Below, one piece after another: positions 1-4,336 of a stretch of 5,077 nucleotides of DNA (position 1 is its first letter; the number at the start of each line of letters is the position of its first letter). Where the stretch lies: positions 1 to 5,077 of the forward strand of contig JAIRXA010000078.1 of assembly GCA_031268525.1 (NCBI GenBank). Reading direction: 5' to 3'. The stretch is from Coriobacteriales bacterium (GTDB lineage: Bacteria; Actinomycetota; Coriobacteriia; Coriobacteriales; UBA8131). The position numbers and the translations under genes are program-made. A model generated the notes under the pieces. It was given only the letters and a program-made list of their open reading frames with translations, was not told the origin of the DNA and did no database searches.

Positions 1-1
1 A

Positions 2-28
2 ACCGAGAAGGAACTGGAAGGACTGTAA
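2..28 (+). CDS. Possible 3' end of an upstream gene (partial)
   Basis: One plus-strand frame reads TEKELEGL and then TAA at 26-28, which could be the C-terminus of a gene entering from the left. It would end 8 bases before the typA start, so the two could be co-transcribed. Eight codons are too few to identify a product, and an open frame of this length is common by chance. The call rests only on position and on the plausible charged C-terminal peptide. Confidence 0.25.
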   Translation, partial: TEKELEGL

Positions 29-36
29 ACCACGCA

Positions 37-2004
37 ATGAAACAAGATCATATTCGCAATATCGCCATCATCGCGCATGTCGATCATGGCAAGACCACGC
101 TTGTTGACCGGCTGCTCTATGCCACCGGCGTTTTTCGGCAAAACCAGCAGGTGGCTGAGCGCGTACTCGACTCCAACGATCAGGAGCGCGAGCGTGGCAT
201 CACGATACTCGCAAAAAACATCTCCATCACGTACAAGGACACCAAGATCAACGTCATCGACACGCCGGGGCACGCCGACTTTGGTGGCGAGGTCGAGCGA
301 GTGCTGAAGATGGCCGACGGCGCGCTTTTGATCGTGGATGCCTTTGAGGGGCCGATGCCGCAGACCCGTTTTGTCTTGCGTCACGCCCTTGAGCTGGGAC
401 TGAAGCTCATTGTCGTGGTGAACAAAATCGATCGTCCGGGAGCGCGTCCACATGAGGTGCTTGATCAGGTTTTTGAGCTGATGCTCGACCTCAACGCCAC
501 TGACGAGCAGCTCGATTTCCCCGTGGTGTACACCTCGGCTACCCGTGGTATAGCCGTCTACGATGCGGATGAATTTTTGATGGCCGATGACACTACGGCT
601 TTTGGCAACGGTAGTGCGACCACTGGCGATGGCGGTACGACCGTCGGTGATGGCGGCGCGACCGTTGATGATGGCGGTACGACCGTCGGTGATGACACTG
701 CCGCGATCACCGACGGCTCTGCGACCCGTAACGACATGGTCCCCCTGCTTGACACCATTCTTGAGCATGTGCCCGCCCCCGATGTCGATCCGAACGGACC
801 CATCGCCTTGCAGATCTGCACCATCGACCACTCCGATTACGTGGGTCGCATCGGCATCGGTCGCATCTTCTCCGGCACGCTGCACCGCGGCGATTCCATT
901 CTCGTCATCAAGAACAGCGGCACGCGTTACAACGCGCAGGCCAAACAGCTATTCACCTTTGAGGCGCTGGGGCGTACGGAATGCGAACAAGCGAGCGCTG
1001 GAGATATCGTGGCCGTTGTGGGCGTGGACGACGCCGACATCGGCGATATGATTACGAGTCGCGATCAGCCGCTGCTTCTCGATCCGATTCTGGTTGAGGA
1101 ACCAACGATGGCTGTGGTCTTTGCCGCCTCCACATCTCCGCTTGTGGGTCGCGAGGGCTCGATTGTCGGTGCTCGTCAGCTGGGCGAGCGGCTGGCACGG
1201 GAAGCCGAGTCCAACATCTCGATGCGTATCATGGCGCTCGACGGAGCAGAGGGCACCGAAGTCGCTGGTCGTGGCGTACTGCATCTCTCCGTTCTCATGG
1301 AGACGATGCGGCGCGAAGGCTTTGAGTTTCAGGTCGGGCGGCCTCGCGTGCTACTGCGCAGTGATCCACAAACCGGCGCGAAGACCGAGCCGATCGAGGA
1401 AGCCACTGTCGATGTGCCCAGCGAGTATGCGGGCAAGGCCATCGAGGTATTTGGTTCAGCCGGTGGCGAGATGGTTGACATGAGCCAGCGCGAGGAGCAC
1501 ACGCATCTGGTCTTTCGCATCCCCACACGAGGCACGATGGGTTTGCGCACCCGTATCCTTAACGTCACCCGTGGCGAGGCGATCCTCTTTCATCGCTTCA
1601 GCGAGTACGGGCCATATCGTGGCGAGTTGTCCAGTCGGAAAAACGGTAGCATGATAGCAATGAGTACGGAGAAGTCCGTCGCCTATGCACTCGACACCCT
1701 GCAGACCCGTGGCACCCTGTTTATCGGGCCGGGCGAGGAGTGCTACGAGGGCATGATCGTGGGGGAGAGCGCCAAGGAAGGCGACCTCGTGGTCAATGTG
1801 GCCAAGGCCAAGCAACTCACCAACATGCGGTCGTCGACGGCGGACAAGGGTATACAACTTACGCCGCCCGTGGTGTTTACGCTGGAAGAAGCCTTGGAAT
1901 ATATTGAGGACGATGAGCTTGTTGAGATTACCCCCGCTTCTGTGCGCCTCCGCAAGCGCATACTCGCTACCACCGAGCGCAAGAAGGCCGCGAAACGCGG
2001 GTAG
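37..2004 (+). CDS. typA: Ribosome-associated translational GTPase TypA/BipA
   Basis: This is a 655-aa member of the TypA/BipA family. Known members bind the 70S ribosome at the factor site, hydrolyse GTP and support 50S assembly and growth under stress or cold. All G motifs are visible: G1 AHVDHGKT (13-20), G2 ERGITI (52-57), G3 DTPGH (75-79), G4 NKID (129-132) and G5 TSAT (166-169). A beta-barrel domain II follows (about 250-345), then the EF-G-like domains III and V (GRGVLHLSVL near 411, EPIEEATVDV near 451) and the TypA-specific C-terminal domain (ALDTLQTRG near 551, LTNMRSSTADKG near 594). The start ATG at 37 lies 14 bases after GGAAGGA (16-22), and the protein begins MKQDHIRNIAIIAHV as is usual. 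The family is normally about 605-615 aa; the excess is a Gly/Asp/Thr-rich insertion at about 176-232. The gene is otherwise intact. No terminator is evident between it and the tRNA gene. Confidence 0.97.
   Translation: MKQDHIRNIAIIAHVDHGKTTLVDRLLYATGVFRQNQQVAERVLDSNDQERERGITILAKNISITYKDTKINVIDTPGHADFGGEVERVLKMADGALLIVDAFEGPMPQTRFVLRHALELGLKLIVVVNKIDRPGARPHEVLDQVFELMLDLNATDEQLDFPVVYTSATRGIAVYDADEFLMADDTTAFGNGSATTGDGGTTVGDGGATVDDGGTTVGDDTAAITDGSATRNDMVPLLDTILEHVPAPDVDPNGPIALQICTIDHSDYVGRIGIGRIFSGTLHRGDSILVIKNSGTRYNAQAKQLFTFEALGRTECEQASAGDIVAVVGVDDADIGDMITSRDQPLLLDPILVEEPTMAVVFAASTSPLVGREGSIVGARQLGERLAREAESNISMRIMALDGAEGTEVAGRGVLHLSVLMETMRREGFEFQVGRPRVLLRSDPQTGAKTEPIEEATVDVPSEYAGKAIEVFGSAGGEMVDMSQREEHTHLVFRIPTRGTMGLRTRILNVTRGEAILFHRFSEYGPYRGELSSRKNGSMIAMSTEKSVAYALDTLQTRGTLFIGPGEECYEGMIVGESAKEGDLVVNVAKAKQLTNMRSSTADKGIQLTPPVVFTLEEALEYIEDDELVEITPASVRLRKRILATTERKKAAKRG
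586..726 (+). repeat. Minisatellite-like repeat block within typA
   Basis: Three tandem 21-bp units lie at 628-648, 649-669 and 670-690, encoding DGGTTVG, DGGATVD and DGGTTVG. Units 1 and 3 are identical and unit 2 differs at four bases. They are flanked by two diverged copies of a 36-bp element at 586-621 and 691-726, 25 of 36 bases identical, encoding DDTTAFGNGSAT and DDTAAITDGSAT. The repeats keep the reading frame because the units are multiples of three. They encode a flexible, acidic, low-complexity loop between the G5 motif and the helix leading to domain II, where ordinary BipA proteins have only a short segment. Replication slippage is the simplest origin. Confidence 0.9.
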
Positions 2005-2061
2005 GGGCTCGTGGGGAGGGGTATGCGGATAGGGCATATCGTCTGACTCAGGTACTTATGG

Positions 2062-2067
2062 TAACAT
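2062..2067 (+). promoter_or_regulatory. Weak candidate -10 element for the tRNA-Ser gene
   Basis: TAACAT lies 12 bases before the first base of the mature tRNA, a suitable distance for transcription to begin a few bases upstream of it. The best -35-like match, TCTGAC at 2042-2047, is only 14 bases away, which is shorter than the usual 16-18. Read-through from typA is also possible, because no terminator is seen between the genes. Confidence 0.25.
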
Positions 2068-2079
2068 AGCAGACCGCGC

Positions 2080-2172
2080 GGAGAAGTCGCCTAGTCCGGC
2101 CGAGGGCGCACGATTGGAAATCGTGTAGGCGCCAAAAACGCCTCGAGGGTTCGAATCCCTCCTTCTCCGCCA
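2080..2172 (+). tRNA. tRNA-Ser (anticodon GGA), CCA encoded
   Basis: A complete class II tRNA cloverleaf can be drawn. The acceptor stem pairs GGAGAAG (2080-2086) with CTTCTCC (2162-2168), followed by discriminator G2169 and encoded CCA (2170-2172). The anticodon stem CACGA/TCGTG encloses the loop TTGGAAA, giving anticodon GGA at 2116-2118, which reads UCC and UCU serine codons. The long variable arm typical of tRNA-Ser is present, with AGGCG (2127-2131) pairing with CGCCT (2139-2143). The T arm is GAGGG-TTCGAAT-CCCTC (2145-2161). The discriminator G agrees with serine identity. Phage-type DNA begins right after the CCA, so this gene is the likely prophage insertion target, with its function preserved. 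Confidence 0.97.
2145..2172 (+). other. Presumed prophage attachment core (attL/attR) in the tRNA 3' end
   Basis: Tyrosine-integrase phages commonly recombine into the T arm and acceptor stem of tRNA genes and carry a copy of that 3' segment. Here the tRNA gene is intact, and immediately beyond it come AT-rich DNA with clustered direct repeats and then phage lysis genes on the opposite strand. The exact core limits cannot be set from one junction. A second copy of part of this segment is expected at the other prophage end, outside the window, where the integrase gene should also be found. Confidence 0.6.
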
Positions 2173-2173
2173 C

Positions 2174-2201
2174 CAAACATGCACGATAGAACAAACATGC
2201 A
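2174..2201 (+). repeat. Direct repeat CAAACATGCA, two copies
   Basis: Perfect 10-bp copies lie at 2174-2183 and 2192-2201, 18 bases apart start to start, beginning two bases after the tRNA CCA. Their place beside the presumed att core suggests binding sites for integrase or an accessory recombination factor. That is inference from position. Confidence 0.6.
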
Positions 2202-2203
2202 GA

Positions 2204-2257
2204 GAAAACGGTCTAATTCGGTCTGATAATTATGGAAAACGGTCTAAAACGATCTAC
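2204..2257 (+). repeat. Phased GGTCTAA-type direct repeats
   Basis: GAAAACGGTCTAA occurs twice exactly, at 2204-2216 and 2235-2247. Each copy is followed 10 bases later by a weaker version: GGTCTGA at 2220-2226 and GATCTAC at 2251-2257. The four heptamers start at 2210, 2220, 2241 and 2251, giving spacings of 10, 21 and 10 that place them on one face of the helix. This is the pattern expected of a cooperative DNA-binding protein, most likely integrase arm sites or excisionase sites given the context. Confidence 0.65.
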
Positions 2258-2289
2258 TCATTTTTACTCATTTACTCATATTTTACTCA
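2255..2289 (+). repeat. Four TACTCA direct repeats (three as TTTACTCA)
   Basis: TACTCA starts at 2255, 2265, 2273 and 2284, and the last three copies extend to TTTACTCA. The spacing of 8-11 bases is close to one helical turn. The cluster abuts the GGTCTAA repeats, ends just before the phage terminator and contains no plausible gene. It is a second candidate set of arm-type integrase sites or a recombination-directionality-factor site. Confidence 0.65.
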
Positions 2290-2301
2290 CGAACCGAACA
2301 C

Positions 2302-2340
2302 AAAAAAGCCCCCCACCAGAGCGCATCTGATGAGGGGCTT
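2302..2340 (-). terminator. Strong intrinsic terminator of the phage late/lysis operon
   Basis: Read on the minus strand, a 15-bp stem with two G-U pairs forms between 2340-2326 and 2320-2306, around the 5-base loop TGCGC. It is closed by AAGCCCC/GGGGCTT and runs into six T residues (complement of 2302-2307). It lies 44 bases after the SH3-protein stop. There is no T-run on the plus side, so it should stop minus-strand transcription only and keep it from running through the att region into tRNA-Ser and typA. Confidence 0.9.
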
Positions 2341-2384
2341 GCTATCGGGCAGCGGGAGGGGAGGACGCACCGCCCGGAGTAGCC

Positions 2385-2645
2385 TTATTGGACGAACTCG
2401 TGGCGGATATAGCCGCCCTCGACAGGCAGCCAGCCATCCACTGCCTCTCCTGTGGCCACCAGCTCACGGCCTGCCTGTAAGGCGGTGGTCGAGGCTTTCA
2501 TGTTAGGAGCCGAGCGCAGATTGACGGCGCATTGCGTCACGACCGTGCGAGGCTCAGGGGCAGGCTCAGGCGCAGGGGCGGTAGTATCCACATCGGGCAT
2601 CGTGGTGTCCTCCATGGTGGGCCTTGTGGTCTTGGTCTTGCTCAT
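2385..2645 (-). CDS. Small SH3-like wall-binding protein of the lysis cassette
   Basis: This 86-aa protein has an acidic, proline-rich N-terminus with a PAPEPAPEP linker (about 24-32), followed by a single bacterial SH3-like domain at about 35-86. The domain shows the typical VNLRSAPN start (41-48), a central LQAGRELVATGE strand pair and GWLPVEGGYI near the end. Such domains usually bind peptidoglycan or its cross-bridges. There is no signal peptide or membrane segment, so release through the holin lesion is likely. Start choice is supported by AAGGAG (complement of 2653-2658), 7 bases before the ATG. It lies 24 bases after the amidase gene and in the same frame, separated from it by one TGA. 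It may be a detached binding subunit of the endolysin; a structural or unrelated accessory role is possible. Confidence 0.85.
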   Translation of the reverse strand: MSKTKTTRPTMEDTTMPDVDTTAPAPEPAPEPRTVVTQCAVNLRSAPNMKASTTALQAGRELVATGEAVDGWLPVEGGYIRHEFVQ

Positions 2646-2669
2646 GGTCGTACTCCTTATCTGCGGCCC

Positions 2670-3614
2670 TCAGCCGCCAAAGACGTCAAGGGGAAGAAGT
2701 GAATGGGCGGCAAGGAGATAGTAGGAGCCCTCGCCTGTATCCACAGGTATAAAGCACTGGTTGGGCGCGCCTGTGTACTGCCAAAGTATCGCAGCTGCTC
2801 CAGCACTGCGAGACTTGCCGAAGATATCAAGTACAAGCTCATCATCAAGGGCGCTATGAAGCGTCCATGAGCCGTTGGCGTGCTCTTCTATGCGCCAGAG
2901 CTGGTTGGCCGTTGCAGGCTCTTTTCGTGGCCACGCGATGATGGCTGCATTTGCCTCAGCTTTTGAGCCATACACATCAAGACAGCGCCCCTTGGCAACG
3001 TCGGTGATATGACAATAGCCCTGCTTGTCTTCCTCGCTGATGATCCACTTCTGGTTGCCCTTGAAGTTCGGCGACCACTGTATGATATCTCCTGCCTTGC
3101 CCATGTTGCCTCCCAGTCTCTTGTTGATATCTGCACACACACTGTCAAGTCTTGCAAAGAAGTAGTCCCCCGGACACGCCGTGGCCGCCCTCTCGCGGTG
3201 TCCCTGCAACAGCCCGACCGTTGCAGATGCCTCAGATTGCTTTCTGGTATAGGACTTCCAGCCCATCACCTGAGCGATCTCAACGCACAGCTTGGTGGTT
3301 CCCTCTATCGTCTTGTCGCTGATGGGATAGGGGTAGGCAACGGAACTGTTGGCCTGCTCGATGCCTATCATGTAGGTATTGGCCCAATAGCTGCCGTCAT
3401 GTTCCACACCACCATGCCATGCTCTGTCGACAAGTGAGACGTACTGCGTCGTATGTCCATTGCACGAGTTGAAGTGAGCAGACACGCCATTGTTCTCAAA
3501 CACGGAGCGCAGGTTATCCCCATAGCCGTATTGATGATGAAGCGTGACGCCCACCTTTTGAGGGCCGCCTGAGTTGTAGTTGTTACATCCAATCCAATCT
3601 GCCGTAATCCCCAT
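2670..3614 (-). CDS. Phage endolysin: N-acetylmuramoyl-L-alanine amidase with ricin-type beta-trefoil
   Basis: The predicted enzyme (314 aa from the ATG) cleaves the amide bond between N-acetylmuramic acid and L-alanine in peptidoglycan, releasing progeny phage. Counting residues from the GTG at 3617, the N-terminal 165 residues form an Amidase_2 domain. VGVTLHHQYG (22-31) gives the first zinc histidine, QYVSLVDRAWHGG (58-70) is a conserved core, and GHRERAATACPGD (139-151) gives the second histidine (H140) and the cysteine (C148). Residues about 172-315 are a ricin-type carbohydrate-binding region with NQKW, CLDVYG, NQLW, LDIFG, NQCF and LDVFGG elements. There is no signal peptide, so access depends on the holin. 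GTG at 3617 is only 3 bases from AGGAGG, whereas ATG at 3614 is 6 bases away, so ATG is preferred. TGATG links it to the upstream stop, suggesting coupled translation. Confidence 0.93.
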   Translation of the reverse strand: MGITADWIGCNNYNSGGPQKVGVTLHHQYGYGDNLRSVFENNGVSAHFNSCNGHTTQYVSLVDRAWHGGVEHDGSYWANTYMIGIEQANSSVAYPYPISDKTIEGTTKLCVEIAQVMGWKSYTRKQSEASATVGLLQGHRERAATACPGDYFFARLDSVCADINKRLGGNMGKAGDIIQWSPNFKGNQKWIISEEDKQGYCHITDVAKGRCLDVYGSKAEANAAIIAWPRKEPATANQLWRIEEHANGSWTLHSALDDELVLDIFGKSRSAGAAAILWQYTGAPNQCFIPVDTGEGSYYLLAAHSLLPLDVFGG

Positions 3615-3778
3615 CACACACCTCCTGAACTGGCGGCGATGTGGGCCGCATCTGCCATGATCTCAGCCTCAATGCGGTCTACCTCATCTGCCATCCACGT
3701 GTCGCCTTTTGGGTCTGGTCCCATAGCTTCAAGCTCCTCGGCGCCGATGGTGGGCTCTTGCGTTGGTCTGTCACTCAT
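3614..3778 (-). CDS. Small acidic phage protein of unknown function
   Basis: This is a 54-aa acidic protein starting MSDRPTQEPTIGAEELEAMG, with a predicted helix near residues 29-49 (ADEVDRIEAEIMADAAHIAA) and a Gly/Val tail. I do not recognise the family. It has no membrane segment or signal peptide. The start is set by GGAGG (complement of 3784-3788), 5 bases before the ATG at 3778. A longer reading from 3832 would overlap the holin gene by more than 60 bases and has no better site. It overlaps the holin gene by 8 bases and its TGA overlaps the endolysin ATG by one base, so all three are probably translated as a coupled set. Its place between holin and endolysin suggests a role in lysis timing or simply translational coupling; both are inferences. 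Confidence 0.75.
   Translation of the reverse strand: MSDRPTQEPTIGAEELEAMGPDPKGDTWMADEVDRIEAEIMADAAHIAASSGGV
3621..3626 (-). promoter_or_regulatory. Shine-Dalgarno site deciding the endolysin start
   Basis: AGGAGG on the minus strand lies inside the last codons of the 54-aa gene. It is 3 bases before GTG (3617-3615) and 6 bases before ATG (3614-3612). Usual spacing is 5-9 bases, so initiation at ATG is favoured, possibly with re-initiation after the overlapping TGA. Confidence 0.8.
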
Positions 3779-4010
3779 CGGTACCTCCGATCTTTGGCTC
3801 GTCGATCTTCTGCGCCCTGATGTAGGCGCCATTGCTTATCCCGAGCAAGGCGGCAAGCAGGACGCCGACGGCGCCTATTGTCGTTGCGATCTCGGTACCG
3901 TAGGGAAGCGACCACACCGTCGCGATTGCGCTCCAGAATGTGACCAGAGCGGGGATGACACCGATTGCCACCCACTTCAACACCTTGTAGAGCCTGTCTG
4001 ACAAAACCAT
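3771..4010 (-). CDS. Phage holin, Hol44/superfamily V type
   Basis: This 79-aa protein resembles the Hol44-type holins (Pfam Phage_holin_5_2): a short N-terminal segment with LKWVAIGVIPALVTF, a turn with SLPYGTEIATTIGAV, a second hydrophobic stretch LLAALLGIS, then a polar tail. Two transmembrane segments are visible at about 11-33 and 41-58, with a charged C-terminus (RAQKIDEPK). Holins collect in the inner membrane and open it at a set time so that signal-less endolysins reach the wall. The ATG follows AGGAG (complement of 4017-4021) by 6 bases; this site overlaps the stop codon of the upstream membrane-protein gene. The gene overlaps the next gene by 8 bases. The family call is from memory of its sequence pattern. 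Confidence 0.9.
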   Translation of the reverse strand: MVLSDRLYKVLKWVAIGVIPALVTFWSAIATVWSLPYGTEIATTIGAVGVLLAALLGISNGAYIRAQKIDEPKIGGTDE

Positions 4011-4019
4011 GATCCTCTC

Positions 4020-4301
4020 CTATCTCTCGATCAAAAACATCTGTAACTCATCACGGGCAGCACGGATCGCGCCTGTGTTATTGCCGGTCTCTGAATGGTT
4101 GAGCAAGGCTATGAGTGCCTTTGCCACGGCCTTGTCATAGCTAACCGCATCATTGAGCCGCGCGAAGTCTCGCTTGCTGCGTTCCTCAAGGCCCTCGACA
4201 CGTTTGAGTAGTGTGCGCGCTGGCTCCGCAAGCCTCCATATGGCGGCCAGTGCACCAAGCACGGTAGAGACCCACCCCGCCCATATGATCCACTCTGGCA
4301 T
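4020..4301 (-). CDS. Phage membrane protein with one TM segment and coiled coil
   Basis: The 93-aa product has one N-terminal membrane segment (about 3-22, WIIWAGWVSTVLGALAAIW), then a charged helical stretch with heptad-like spacing (about 31-52, LLKRVEGLEERSKRDFARLN). It ends with a segment around ALLNHSETGNN (64-74) and RAARDELQMFLIER (80-93). Small proteins of this build are common beside holins in phages of Gram-positive hosts, but I cannot assign a named family. The start follows GGAAGG (complement of 4308-4313) by 6 bases. It ends 9 bases before the holin start. It could be a second holin, an antiholin or holin partner, or a membrane-tethered spacer. The N-out or N-in topology cannot be read with confidence. 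Confidence 0.82.
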   Translation of the reverse strand: MPEWIIWAGWVSTVLGALAAIWRLAEPARTLLKRVEGLEERSKRDFARLNDAVSYDKAVAKALIALLNHSETGNNTGAIRAARDELQMFLIER

Positions 4302-4336
4302 ATCTGCCTTCCTCTCCTTACGTCTTGCTCTGATGG

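Noticed and set aside
1456..2037. 193-codon minus-strand frame opposite the end of typA
   Set aside because: The translation has no recognisable motif and lies against a complete conserved gene; it is a shadow frame.
2022..2038. Short hairpin TATGC/GCATA after typA as a possible terminator
   Set aside because: The stem has only five mostly weak pairs with a seven-base loop and no T-run follows, so it does not support intrinsic termination.
2204..2289. CRISPR-like array from the short repeats after the tRNA
   Set aside because: Repeat units are only 6-13 bases with spacers of a few bases and differing families; there is no 25-40 base repeat with uniform spacers and no cas gene.
2670..2672. 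Endolysin stop as a truncating nonsense mutation
   Set aside because: The half repeat at the C-terminus can be completed by the half repeat at the start of the trefoil, and a proper Shine-Dalgarno site and ATG follow, so the stop looks genuine. In-frame read-through is kept as a finding instead.
3009..3437. Long plus-strand open frame opposite the endolysin gene
   Set aside because: It is wholly antisense to a well-supported amidase, has no recognisable domain, and is of the kind expected opposite G+C-rich coding DNA.
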